59,260 bases of DNA from Candidatus Woesearchaeota archaeon (GTDB lineage Archaea; Nanobdellota; Nanobdellia; Woesearchaeales; WJKR01), in NCBI GenBank assembly GCA_016927245.1, contig JAFGNA010000008.1, forward strand, positions 1 through 59,260, written 5' to 3'. Position 1 is the first letter of the stretch, and each line of letters begins with the position of its first letter. The position numbers and the translations under genes are program-made. The notes under the pieces were generated by a model. That model worked only from the letters and a program-made list of their open reading frames with translations. It had not been told where the DNA came from and made no database searches. Shown piece by piece: positions 18,582 through 26,937 of the stretch.

Positions 18582-19889
18582 ATGGTTGACGACGACAGCG
18601 TCCCCCTCCCTTTTACCCTGGAAGAGATCCGCAAGCTCACCAAGCTAGGCAGCGGCATCACGAGCGAGAACAACTTCTTCCCAAAGGACGAATGGCACCA
18701 CAGCGACTGCTCAGGGAAAGGGCCTGCGCACACGCCCATCATCAGGCACGGCCACGAATGGATTCATGAGGATGTAGCCGACACGCTACGAGACCTCGGC
18801 TACAAGACCCCTGGCTTCCACGGAGACACCACGACGCGCAAGTTCGGTAAGGATTTCCTCGGCAAACCCGCAACGTACGAACACCCTTTCGACCAACTCA
18901 TGGAAGTAGTAAGGCCTATCATCGATGCCGACATGTGGAACACCCCGCTCAAGGTAAAAGACCTCAACGACTACGCAAAGAGCCTCCCAGGAATAACAAC
19001 CAAGACAGAATGGCCAACAATAGATGTCAACCCGCCACACCATAACATACTTGTAAAACCTGAAAAACCAATCATCTACCTTAACAAGATAACACCAACC
19101 CTGTTCGAGAACAAACACGAATGGTGGAGAAAACCAGAAGAGAAAACAAGGACATACAACCTGCCAAAGACAAGCCTCAGCAACTGGTTCACGAATGAGA
19201 AAGAAGAACCAAACTACGAACTGCCAAAAATCGACCTCGCCAGCATCCTCCAAAAGAAAAAAGAGAAATCCCCGCTCGAAAAAGCAATGGATAAACTGCC
19301 AATCTTCAACAACGAGATCCTAGGGAAAAAATACGAACCGCTCAAAATCAGCCTCAACGACTACGCAAAAAAAGCAGGACTGGACTACGGACTGCCAAGA
19401 ATAGAACTCGACAAGATAACACCAACCCTGTTCGAGAACAAGACGCTCCTCCCCTTAACGGACACACCAATCATCACGGCCACGCCCGCGAACGAGCCCA
19501 GGGAGTCACTGACCTACCGGGCGAACCAGGACCACTGGTTGGGCAGGAACCAGTTTACCATGAATGAGTACAAGTCGGTGCAAGACTCCTGGACGCCCGT
19601 CGCCATGAGCAACAACTCGCCGTCCCTGCGGCCACTGTTCGAACGAGTAGACCCGTACATCAGCCAGTACGATCGGGGCAAGGCCATCGTGGACGGCCTC
19701 ATCGCGCGGGAAAATACTAAGCAAGCGATGCATGATTGCAGCTTCGACCACGCGGCGTACGAACGACAGGTCGCTAGGGAAAGCTTGAGCCCCACGTTCG
19801 GCATCCGGAGTGAGCACCTCGCGTCAGGCATGCGTTTCACGCCTTCCGACACGAGCGGCCTCGTCACCAAGTATCCTAAGTTCTTCTGA
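18582..19889 (+). CDS. Unknown 435-residue protein with internal repeats
   Basis: No family is recognised. Residues 1-110 look globular (HSDCSGKGPAHTP is notable), while residues 115-305 are low-complexity and repetitive: DKITPTLFENK or NKITPTLFENK occurs twice, LNDYAK occurs twice, and an L-P-K/R-x-x-L unit recurs. The repeat region is lysine-rich and has an A-rich third-base bias that differs from its neighbours. The C-terminal 110 residues are again globular. There is no signal peptide or membrane helix. A TATA-like CTATAATAA at 18551-18559 lies about 25 bases upstream of the start. It may be a scaffold or multivalent binding protein. Confidence 0.6.
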   Translation: MVDDDSVPLPFTLEEIRKLTKLGSGITSENNFFPKDEWHHSDCSGKGPAHTPIIRHGHEWIHEDVADTLRDLGYKTPGFHGDTTTRKFGKDFLGKPATYEHPFDQLMEVVRPIIDADMWNTPLKVKDLNDYAKSLPGITTKTEWPTIDVNPPHHNILVKPEKPIIYLNKITPTLFENKHEWWRKPEEKTRTYNLPKTSLSNWFTNEKEEPNYELPKIDLASILQKKKEKSPLEKAMDKLPIFNNEILGKKYEPLKISLNDYAKKAGLDYGLPRIELDKITPTLFENKTLLPLTDTPIITATPANEPRESLTYRANQDHWLGRNQFTMNEYKSVQDSWTPVAMSNNSPSLRPLFERVDPYISQYDRGKAIVDGLIARENTKQAMHDCSFDHAAYERQVARESLSPTFGIRSEHLASGMRFTPSDTSGLVTKYPKFF

Positions 19890-19921
19890 CTGTCGCAGGG
19901 CGTCCGGGCAGCAACGGTAAA

Positions 19922-19934
19922 GATTTTTATACTA
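19922..19934 (+). promoter_or_regulatory. TATA box for the 98-residue protein
   Basis: GATTTTTATACTA ends 20 bases upstream of the ATG at 19954. Confidence 0.45.
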
Positions 19935-19953
19935 TCCTTGCTTCTCCTCTGCC

Positions 19954-20250
19954 ATGGCATTCTCCAAGCCGTTCCCGAAGAGGTCTGACAAGTCGGTGTA
20001 CCCGCAATGGGAAGATGTCACCCTGACGCCGGAAGAAGAAGCCAAGGCTGAGAAGGCTTGCCGCGAGGCGAACCAGAAAATCATGGCCGAGTGTCTCGAG
20101 GATGCGGAGAAATTATTGGTGGGTAAGGGGTTGAAGGGTTATGAGACGAGCATGACCCAGGTGGCGGCTTCGCTGTTCGAGAAGCGGGCTTCTCACGTGG
20201 CTTACTGGAAGGAAGAGCTCGCGCGGGAGAAGTTCGAGAAGCGGCAATGA
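19954..20250 (+). CDS. Small unknown helical protein
   Basis: A 98-residue, highly charged protein predicted to be mostly alpha-helical from residue 24 to the end, without signal or membrane segments. A TATA element (TTTTTATACT) lies about 25 bases upstream. It converges with the surface-protein gene on the other strand. No family is recognised. Confidence 0.55.
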   Translation: MAFSKPFPKRSDKSVYPQWEDVTLTPEEEAKAEKACREANQKIMAECLEDAEKLLVGKGLKGYETSMTQVAASLFEKRASHVAYWKEELAREKFEKRQ

Positions 20251-20251
20251 C

Positions 20252-21439
20252 TCACTTCTTCCTCCTGAACAGCTTCCGGAACAACACCGCGTTCACCACG
20301 AGCACGACCACCACCAACGCGACGAGGAGGTAGATGGCGCTTGATTCCCCTCCTTCCCGCCCGCTGACGACCTGTGCGGTGAATCCCGTGTCGATGCCTC
20401 GCTGCGTGACCGTGATGGGGAACACGCGTTCCTCGACGGCGTCGCCGTGGAACAGCGTGACGACCAGATCGTAGCCGCCCGTCACGACGTTCTTGGTGTC
20501 CCAGTACGCGTTCACGGCCTGTGACTGGAGCGGTTGGAGGGTGATGGTCTGCGTCGTCGAGGAGGCGAACAAGCTCTCTCCCCGGCGCACCTGGACCTCT
20601 GCGTGGACGTCCTCGATGACGCCTGACCACTCGTTCCTGAGGAGGATGTCGAACTTGGCGATGCCGCCGAGGGAGAAGTCGTCCACGCTGATGGACGACA
20701 CGCGCACGCTCCTGCTCCCGATGGAGAACACCTTCTGGTCCTCGACGGAGTCGCCGTCGTACACCGCGGTGGCGACTGCCTTGTACACGCCGTTAGGCAC
20801 CTCGGGCGACCAGGGGATGGTGAAGAGCTTCTTCGTGCCTTTGGGGACGCGGACGTCGTCTGAGACCAGGGAGGCGACGACGTCGTCAGTCCTCGCGTCC
20901 AGGACGTTGACGTAGACCTGCGCCGAGGCGATGTCCTCGAGCCCGAGGTTGGCGAGCTCGGCGACGAAGTTGCCTTGCTTGCCCGCTTGCAGGTCGCCGA
21001 CGAACAGCTTCAGTTCAGCGTAGGTGCCCGTGTATGGGACTATGAGGTCCAGCCTGGACACCACGCTGAGCGACGCGCCGAGCTGCCCGCTGGTCAATGA
21101 GAGGTCGCGCGCGATGATGCGTCCTTGTAGCCGTCCTTGCACGGCGAGCCGTTCCGGTTGGAGCACGGTGACCGTGACGATGCGCTCCTCCTCGTCCTCA
21201 GCGAAGCTGATGAGGCTGTCTGACAGGCTGATGATGCTGGACAGCTCGCCGTCGGTGTAGAGCAGTACTTGGCGCGCGTCGCCGTCGTTGTTCACGACCT
21301 TGAGCTTGTACGTGGTCGTCTTTCCCGGCTCGAACGTCAGTTCATGGCTGCTCGGCACCACGCCGAGGCCGCTTGCCATGCTCGTGAGGAGCGCGCTGGT
21401 GAGGAGGAGAAAGGCGAGTCGTGGGGGAACGCGGTGCAT
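20252..21439 (-). CDS. Membrane-anchored surface protein, paralogue of 954-2141
   Basis: A 395-residue protein with a signal peptide (about 1-24), beta-rich extracellular domains starting LGVVPSSHELTFEPG, and a C-terminal membrane helix (about 369-388) followed by FRKLFRRKK. The N-terminal region resembles NEW3/CARDB-like domains in archaeal envelope proteins. It matches the gene at 954-2141 in length, order and the conserved FSLGGI...EDVHAEV and YWDT segments. A minus-strand TATA (TTTTTTATAC) lies at 21460-21469. Its upstream neighbour is an extracytoplasmic foldase, consistent with an envelope role. The precise function is unknown. Confidence 0.75.
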   Translation of the reverse strand: MHRVPPRLAFLLLTSALLTSMASGLGVVPSSHELTFEPGKTTTYKLKVVNNDGDARQVLLYTDGELSSIISLSDSLISFAEDEEERIVTVTVLQPERLAVQGRLQGRIIARDLSLTSGQLGASLSVVSRLDLIVPYTGTYAELKLFVGDLQAGKQGNFVAELANLGLEDIASAQVYVNVLDARTDDVVASLVSDDVRVPKGTKKLFTIPWSPEVPNGVYKAVATAVYDGDSVEDQKVFSIGSRSVRVSSISVDDFSLGGIAKFDILLRNEWSGVIEDVHAEVQVRRGESLFASSTTQTITLQPLQSQAVNAYWDTKNVVTGGYDLVVTLFHGDAVEERVFPITVTQRGIDTGFTAQVVSGREGGESSAIYLLVALVVVVLVVNAVLFRKLFRRKK

Positions 21440-21493
21440 GGCCTTGTTGCTCGTTGGAGAGTATAAAAAAGTAGCGGAAAAAAAAGGGTTGTT

Positions 21494-23008
21494 CTAGATG
21501 GTGCAGCCGGTCTCCCTGGAGAGGGCGTTCAATGACTGTTTGCCTTTGAGGGTGGTGCCGTCGCCGATGGTCCAGGTCGGCCACACGGTGATGTCCCTGC
21601 AGGCGGCTGGCGGCTGGTCGGCGTCGCAGTCCACGTAGTCTATCTCTTTGAACGCCTCGCCGAGGATCGCTATCTGTTCCTCCACGTCGGGCGCCCAGTC
21701 GACGCCGTACATCGTCGCCCCTGCTTCGTCGAGGCACTTGCCGAAGTCGCCGGTTCGGATGGGCTTGGTCTTCTCGACCTCGACTTCCAGGTCCTCTTCT
21801 TCGTCGGGGTTGAGGGGTGCGGTCGCTTCCTCAACAGGGGTCTTTTCGGGGTAGCGCTCGATGACGGCCTCGTCGCGGAGCGCTTTGAGGTACGCGGTGA
21901 CCGCTGCTGACGCTTCTTCCTGGAAGAGCTGCGATGCTATGAGGTTTGAGACTTCCTCGAGGGGGAGCACGCCTGCCTCGTCGTGCGCGACCTTCAGCAT
22001 GATGTGCTGGCCGAACCGTGATTGTGTGATTGTGGTCTCGTTCACGTCCATGTCGAACGCCGCTTCCTCGAACTCCTCGACGAATCGTCCGTCCTGCGCC
22101 ACGACGTACTCGCCGCACGTCGCGATGCTGACGGTGTCGTTGGTGTATTCCTCGACGAGGTCGCAGAAGTTGCTGAAGTTTCCTTCTATGAGGCCGTGCA
22201 CGTCCTCTGCTCGCTCCTGGAGCTCTTCGTCCGTCTCGTTCTCCCTCGGCTCGAGGAGGATGTGCCTCACCGTCGCCGTCTCGGGGATGGCGTAGGCGTC
22301 AAGGTTTTCCTCGTAGCGGGCGGCTATCTCCTCGTCGGTGATGTTGATGGTTGGGTAGACTGTCTGGTTGATGAGCTTGCTCACGAGTATCTGGTTCTTG
22401 CTGTCCTCTTCGAACGATTCCCTGGTGACGTTCTCCGCTGCGAGCAGGCTGTCGAGCTGTTCTTCGTCGATGCCGAAGTAGGCGATGAGTTCTGCGATGT
22501 ACGCGTCGATCTCGTCCTCTGTGGCTTTGATGCCTTGTTTCTTCGCTTCTTGCAAGAGTAGTCGTTGCTCGATGAGCTGGTCGAGGATGGATTCCTTGTC
22601 GGTCTCTGTCTTCACGGTCGGCGAGAGGCGGTCGTAGATATCGTCTACTTCTGCGGCGTAGATGGGCTCGTTGTTGACGAGGGCGGCGATGCGCGTGTCT
22701 TCCTCGCCGTCGGTTGCGGTGATGTCTTTGAGGGAGAGGTAGATGACCGCTGCGATGACGAGGAGGCCTATGATGAGGAGCGTCGCCCATATCCAGTTGT
22801 TGTTCCTTTCTTTGGGTTGCTTCTTGGGCGTGACTGGCTTGGCGGCCTTCTTCTTCCGGGCCTTCTTCTTGGGCTTCCCTGCTTGTTTCTCCGGTTTCTT
22901 CTCTTCTTTCGGCCTTTCTTCTTGCCGTTCGGGAGCGGGTGCCTCTTGGTTTGGTATCTTGATTTCTATGTAATCCTTATCCGTGTGTTCTTTCGGGTCT
23001 TCTGCCAT
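21494..23008 (-). CDS. Membrane-anchored SurA/PpiC-like peptidyl-prolyl isomerase with degenerate thioredoxin-like tail
   Basis: About 504 residues. A long basic cytoplasmic N-terminus (about 1-68) precedes one membrane helix (about 71-90). A SurA-type N-terminal domain follows (about 105-235), then a PpiC/parvulin domain (about 240-345, with VRHILLE). The C-terminal 85 residues resemble the thioredoxin-like domain often fused to VKOR, but the usual YGxxWCPHC is replaced by YGVDWAPDV, so the redox CXXC is lost. The start at ATG 23008 is chosen because AGGTGA lies just upstream; GTG 23017 is the alternative. A TATA box lies at 23062-23074. It probably folds exported proteins such as the many surface proteins in this window. 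Confidence 0.82.
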   Translation of the reverse strand: MAEDPKEHTDKDYIEIKIPNQEAPAPERQEERPKEEKKPEKQAGKPKKKARKKKAAKPVTPKKQPKERNNNWIWATLLIIGLLVIAAVIYLSLKDITATDGEEDTRIAALVNNEPIYAAEVDDIYDRLSPTVKTETDKESILDQLIEQRLLLQEAKKQGIKATEDEIDAYIAELIAYFGIDEEQLDSLLAAENVTRESFEEDSKNQILVSKLINQTVYPTINITDEEIAARYEENLDAYAIPETATVRHILLEPRENETDEELQERAEDVHGLIEGNFSNFCDLVEEYTNDTVSIATCGEYVVAQDGRFVEEFEEAAFDMDVNETTITQSRFGQHIMLKVAHDEAGVLPLEEVSNLIASQLFQEEASAAVTAYLKALRDEAVIERYPEKTPVEEATAPLNPDEEEDLEVEVEKTKPIRTGDFGKCLDEAGATMYGVDWAPDVEEQIAILGEAFKEIDYVDCDADQPPAACRDITVWPTWTIGDGTTLKGKQSLNALSRETGCTI

Positions 23009-23061
23009 GCGCTTCACCTATGGTTTCTGCCCCCACCTCTCAAGGATAACAACAGCAGGTC

Positions 23062-23074
23062 ATTATTTAAGCTT
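23062..23074 (-). promoter_or_regulatory. TATA box for the foldase gene
   Basis: On the minus strand this reads AAAGCTTAAATAATG, about 55-65 bases upstream of the start at 23008. Confidence 0.5.
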
Positions 23075-23225
23075 TGCGTTTGGGGCTCTTCTTCGGGGGG
23101 TGCTCCTTCGTGGTTTTTATAGGTTTCTGCGTTTGTTTTGCGGGGAAGTTGTTCGTATCAGGGGGTTGTGTGTCACGCCGAATTCATTTCACTATAGAAA
23201 AGAAAACGGGTGCACCCAGACACAA

Positions 23226-23235
23226 GCTTTAAATA
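23226..23235 (+). promoter_or_regulatory. TATA box for the structured RNA/dnaG transcript
   Basis: GCTTTAAATA lies about 23-32 bases upstream of 23258, where the first long stem begins. That is the normal distance from an archaeal TATA box to the start of transcription. Confidence 0.55.
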
Positions 23236-23257
23236 GCGGGGTCGCTTCCCCAACGAC

Positions 23258-23600
23258 ACGCCCACATGGGACGTACGGGGAGCGGCACACGAAACGTGTA
23301 CCAACAATGACCCATACACACTCGTGGGCGTACCAGCCCGGCACGAGAGTACTCGAGCGAGAAGGCAGCAATGCCTACACGATGAGCTAGGACGTGGCCG
23401 CACCTTACGGCCGACACCGTCCCCGCACGAGCGGGAGAGTTAGTGACCCGGGCGACAACCACCCACGGTCACTATTTTCAGCGACTGACAAGCTGATCAC
23501 CACATTCATCATCATCACCGCCCCCCACGAAGGGGCTTGCGACGAGCAGGCCACCAAGGCCCACGCACGACACAGCTTGTTCTGAACTAGTGCCCGACAC
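23258..23600 (+). ncRNA. Structured RNA candidate of unknown family, upstream of dnaG
   Basis: No protein fits this interval. It holds many perfect stems: 23258-23265 with 23324-23331 (8 bp), 23266-23270 with 23311-23315, 23344-23347 with 23352-23355, 23363-23367 with 23372-23376 closed by a GCAA loop, 23396-23400 with 23408-23412, 23422-23426 with 23431-23435, 23441-23448 with 23467-23474 (8 bp), and 23520-23524 with 23532-23536. The first stem starts where transcription from the TATA at 23226-23235 should start. RNase P and SRP RNA signatures were looked for and not found. It is either a stand-alone RNA or a long structured leader of dnaG. The 3' end is approximate. Confidence 0.45.
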
Positions 23601-23635
23601 CGACAGACCAAAGAAAAACAGGAGTTGAGCACAGC

Positions 23636-24895
23636 ATGGCAAAAATAGCACAAGTGTCAGCGAAATACATCGTCCACGCAAGCATCTTCATCGACGGCGT
23701 CGTCGACCGACCAGACGTGATAGGAGCAATATTCGGACAGACCGAAGGGCTCCTCGGAGCGGACCTCGAGCTGCGAGAACTGCAGAAATCAGGCAGGATC
23801 GGCAGGATAGAAGTCAACGTGGACACCAAAGGCGGCAAGACACAAGGAGAAATCATCATCCCCTCAAGCCTGGACAAGGCGGAGACCGCCATCGTCGCGG
23901 CGGCGCTAGAGATCATCCAACGCATCGGCCCGTGCAACGCGAAGATCAAGTCGGAGAAGATAGAGGACATCAGGATCAGCAAGCGGCAGCACGTCATTGA
24001 ACGAGCGAAGGAGCTGCTCAAAAGCCTCATGGACACCAGCATGCCTGACTCGCAAGAAATAGCGGACGAGGTCGCGTACAGCGTCCGCGTGATGGAGATC
24101 CAGGAGTACGGCAAGGAACGGCTCCCCGCAGGGCCCGCCATCGACGAATCAGACGACATCATCGTCGTGGAAGGACGGGCGGACGTTCTTAACTTATTGA
24201 AGCACGGGTTCAAGAACGCCGTCGCCATCGGCGGGACGGGCGTGCCGAAAGCCGTCGCCGACCTGTGCAGGGAGAAGACCGCGACGGTCTTCGTAGATGG
24301 CGACCGCGGCGGGGACCTCATCATCCAAGAACTGCTCGCAGTCACCGAGGTCGACTTCATCACCAAGGCGCCCGACGGCAAGGAGGTCGAAGAGCTCACC
24401 AAGAAGGAGATCCACAAATCCCTCAGGGGGAAGATGGCCCTAGAGCAATGGAAGCTCGAAAGCAGCGCCAGACCGCAACGAGACAACGGCAGGCGGGAGC
24501 AACCACGGCAAGTGACGACGAGAAGGGAAGCGCCGGCGCAACGACGAGAAACGACGACGCAACGACGAGAAACGCCCATGCCAAAGGCGGAGAAGAAAGA
24601 CGCCACGGACAAGGAGAAAGAAACGTTCGGCAAGATGCTCGAAGACCTCATCGGCACGAGAGGAGCCTACATCCTGGATGAGAAGCTGAACATCCTCGGC
24701 AAGGTGCCCGTCTCGGAACTGCAAAGCACGGTCAAATCGTTATCAAGCGGCATCTACGCGGTCATCTTCGACGGCTCGATAGACAAGGACATCATCGCCA
24801 CGTGCGAACGAGCAGCGGTGAGCTTCCTCACCGGCATGGACGCCAAGGCCAAGACGTCGGCGAGCGTGACCGTGTTCACCGCGGAAGACCTCTGA
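23636..24895 (+). CDS. dnaG: Archaeal DnaG-type primase (Toprim)
   Basis: A 419-residue protein that matches archaeal DnaG: a conserved N-terminal domain (about 1-160), a Toprim domain (about 165-250) with the catalytic Glu in VVEGRADVLNLL and the metal-binding DGDRGG, and a variable middle. Residues about 280-325 are a low-complexity Arg/Gln/Thr linker with repeated QRRET units. A conserved C-terminal domain follows. In archaea DnaG has been linked both to RNA priming and to the exosome. No TATA lies directly before it, so it may be transcribed with the structured RNA upstream. A T-rich terminator follows. Confidence 0.95.
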   Translation: MAKIAQVSAKYIVHASIFIDGVVDRPDVIGAIFGQTEGLLGADLELRELQKSGRIGRIEVNVDTKGGKTQGEIIIPSSLDKAETAIVAAALEIIQRIGPCNAKIKSEKIEDIRISKRQHVIERAKELLKSLMDTSMPDSQEIADEVAYSVRVMEIQEYGKERLPAGPAIDESDDIIVVEGRADVLNLLKHGFKNAVAIGGTGVPKAVADLCREKTATVFVDGDRGGDLIIQELLAVTEVDFITKAPDGKEVEELTKKEIHKSLRGKMALEQWKLESSARPQRDNGRREQPRQVTTRREAPAQRRETTTQRRETPMPKAEKKDATDKEKETFGKMLEDLIGTRGAYILDEKLNILGKVPVSELQSTVKSLSSGIYAVIFDGSIDKDIIATCERAAVSFLTGMDAKAKTSASVTVFTAEDL

Positions 24896-24936
24896 GGAGC
24901 ACAAGGAGTCTTCCCGGCGACGCCAACGATACAACC

Positions 24937-24950
24937 TTCTTTTTTTTCTC
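24937..24950 (+). terminator. T-tract terminator after dnaG
   Basis: CTTCTTTTTTTTCTC starts about 40 bases after the dnaG stop, a typical archaeal oligo-T terminator. From here to 25134 only a promoter is seen. Confidence 0.5.
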
Positions 24951-25070
24951 TCAGACCTTCTATGGCAAGGCAGGCACGGGCATGGCAGGCGACGACCCGG
25001 TCATTGAAAAAAGCCAGCAAGCATTCAAAAGAAAATCTTCCTAGGCCTCCAAAACAGCCCAAAAAAAGAA

Positions 25071-25082
25071 ACATTTATAAAG
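25071..25082 (+). promoter_or_regulatory. TATA box for the CX3C peptide gene
   Basis: ACATTTATAAAG lies about 53-64 bases upstream of the ATG at 25135, giving a leader of about 30 bases. Confidence 0.6.
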
Positions 25083-25134
25083 TTTTTTCGTGATGAGCCA
25101 TCACGACATTCAAACCTCGTGAGGTGCACACATC

Positions 25135-25443
25135 ATGGCGAAAGAAGAACGAGAGAACAACTTCGCGCTGATCGCGCTCGTAGCCATCGTGGCAGTAGTC
25201 GGGCTGGTAGGCCTCGTGATGATGCAGAAAGGAGTAACGGCAGCAGAAGAACCAGTGTACATCGTGGGAACCGGAGATACAGACGGATTCACAGAGGCAG
25301 AGCTGGCAAAGATTGACGCATACTTCATGAGCCTGAGCGAAGAAGGCAACGAAGCAGGAATGGCCGTCTCAGGCGGGTGCTATAGAAGTTGCAGGGACAA
25401 AGGCAGCGGAGTACTACGCTGTTTAGAAGTATGCTTACTTTAG
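25135..25443 (+). CDS. Small membrane-anchored or exported protein with twin CX3C tail
   Basis: A 102-residue protein with a polar N-terminus, one hydrophobic helix (about 10-31), an acidic linker, and a cysteine-rich C-terminus with C82-X3-C86-X9-C96-X3-C100. Four cysteines in paired CX3C spacing could form two disulfides in a helical hairpin or bind a metal. A TATA box and a GAGGTG ribosome site support real expression. Codon use is more AT-rich toward the 3' end. It might be a secreted peptide precursor, for example bacteriocin-like, but no cleavage or immunity genes are identified. The following 200 bases to 25649 hold no clear feature. Confidence 0.6.
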   Translation: MAKEERENNFALIALVAIVAVVGLVGLVMMQKGVTAAEEPVYIVGTGDTDGFTEAELAKIDAYFMSLSEEGNEAGMAVSGGCYRSCRDKGSGVLRCLEVCLL

Positions 25444-25649
25444 TTAGCGATTAACGCGCCTAGGGTAACACGTGCGCGCCCTGAAGTCGCACGATTATTT
25501 TCTTATCATATTCCACCAACAACTAGCACGAGCAGGCGACAACTAAACAGGCTCTTCATGAAAAACTAGCGGAGAAGAGCAGAAAGAGATACCGACGCGC
25601 CTTCGAATAAGCATACCGGTAACGAACCCCGCATGAAACGCGGCCAGCC

Positions 25650-26849
25650 TCACCGCCCCAGCCACGCCACCTCCTCCCCGTCCAGGTCGAGGTACGAGGC
25701 GACGGCCAAGGCCTGCCTCTTATCATTCACGAACAAGGACTGCAGGTAAGGGACGTCACCCATCGCCCGCCTGACCGAGCAGTGAGACTTATTCGCCAGC
25801 TTCTCCGCGACGGCCTTCCTCCTGAGACGCTTCTGGTTCGCGATCCATATCTTGAGGACGCGATCGGACTCCTCATACTCCCTCACGCCAGGATACTTCT
25901 CGTCCTTGGCCAAGGCGACGCCCGCCGTCAACAAGTCATACGCGTACACGTAGAACCGGTAGTGCTGCCACCGCCGTATCCTGCCAAGGAACACGTCAGC
26001 GGCTGACAAGGCGTCGTAGCCGCGGCAGAGGTCGAGCGGCCTCACGTACTCCAACGACAAGTTGTGGTCCGCCCAGAGCATGACCTTGTCCACGTCTTCC
26101 TGCACGTTGTCGAACGCGCCGCGCGCCACGGACGCCTGGGTCGTCTTGAACACGCGGAGCAACGCCTGCTGCATGGTCTCCCTGCGCTCACGCTCACCCA
26201 GAACACCAAGATCCTCGACCATGAGGCTGCCGCCATCGCTGAACGTCTGCGCATCATTGACGGCGGCGCGCAAATCACCGCCGGAGGCCATGGCGATCCT
26301 AGTCAACGCGGCCTCCTCGAACACGACCTTCTCCTGCGCCAAGACTTGTTTCAGATACGCGACGATGTCCTTGTAGTCCAACGGCTTATAAGCGACGAGC
26401 TCGCACGCCTTGCGCAACGAGGAGAACTTCCGATCATAAGGGTCCTGGCCGGTGAGCAAGACGGGATACGGGCTCCCCTTGACGACCCGCAAGAGCTCAG
26501 GGATGCCGCCACGGTCCTTCGTGCCTGACAAGCCGTCCACCTCATCGACGAGGATGAGCTTGCCCGTACCGAACAAGCTACCCTGAAAGACCGCGCCGCC
26601 GATAAGCGAGGAGATGGCATCCTTGTTCCTCGTGTCAGAAGCGTTCACCTCGACCAGCTCGAGGCCGAGCTCGTGAGCCAAGGCCACGGCCGTGGCGGTC
26701 TTCCCCGTGCCAGAACCACCCCATAACCAGACAGGCTTGCTCTTGCGAGACCAGCGCTGCACCAACGACCTGGCCGTGGCGACACCTGGCTGGCCGACGA
26801 TAGCACCGACCGATGACGGCACGTGCTTCTTAATCCAAGGAAGGCCCAT
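25650..26849 (-). CDS. rfcL: Replication factor C large subunit (clamp loader)
   Basis: A 399-residue AAA+ ATPase, started at ATG 26849 just before GLPWIKKHVPSS; a longer upstream frame overlaps the divergent gene and is rejected. It has Walker A GGSGTGKT, Walker B LILVDEVDGLSG, and the EVNASDTRN segment typical of archaeal RfcL. The C-terminal half is helical. It loads the PCNA clamp with the small subunit, which is not encoded here. At 399 residues it is shorter than many RfcL proteins, and no PIP-box (PCNA-binding) motif is visible at its C-terminus. A minus-strand TATA lies at 26871-26881. Confidence 0.9.
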   Translation of the reverse strand: MGLPWIKKHVPSSVGAIVGQPGVATARSLVQRWSRKSKPVWLWGGSGTGKTATAVALAHELGLELVEVNASDTRNKDAISSLIGGAVFQGSLFGTGKLILVDEVDGLSGTKDRGGIPELLRVVKGSPYPVLLTGQDPYDRKFSSLRKACELVAYKPLDYKDIVAYLKQVLAQEKVVFEEAALTRIAMASGGDLRAAVNDAQTFSDGGSLMVEDLGVLGERERRETMQQALLRVFKTTQASVARGAFDNVQEDVDKVMLWADHNLSLEYVRPLDLCRGYDALSAADVFLGRIRRWQHYRFYVYAYDLLTAGVALAKDEKYPGVREYEESDRVLKIWIANQKRLRRKAVAEKLANKSHCSVRRAMGDVPYLQSLFVNDKRQALAVASYLDLDGEEVAWLGR

Positions 26850-26870
26850 GCCCGGAAGAAAAACGCCCAA

Positions 26871-26881
26871 GCATAATAAAC
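26871..26881 (-). promoter_or_regulatory. TATA box for rfcL
   Basis: On the minus strand this reads GGTTTATTATG, 22-32 bases upstream of the rfcL start at 26849. Confidence 0.5.
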
Positions 26882-26901
26882 CTTTTGCAAGGACGAACCA
26901 A

Positions 26902-26911
26902 AAATTAATAA
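26902..26911 (+). promoter_or_regulatory. TATA-like element for the acyltransferase gene
   Basis: AAATTAATAA lies 27-36 bases upstream of ATG 26938, which supports that start and a leaderless transcript. Confidence 0.4.
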
Positions 26912-26937
26912 GCGATCTCCGCGGAGAAAAAGCGGTG

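Noticed and set aside
23258-23600. RNase P RNA or SRP RNA.
   Set aside because: The conserved GAGGAAAGUC-type and AGCAG/GGAA-type signatures were not found, so the RNA is left unassigned.
23636-26849. A replication origin near dnaG and rfcL.
   Set aside because: There is no orc1/cdc6 gene and no cluster of origin-recognition-box-like repeats.
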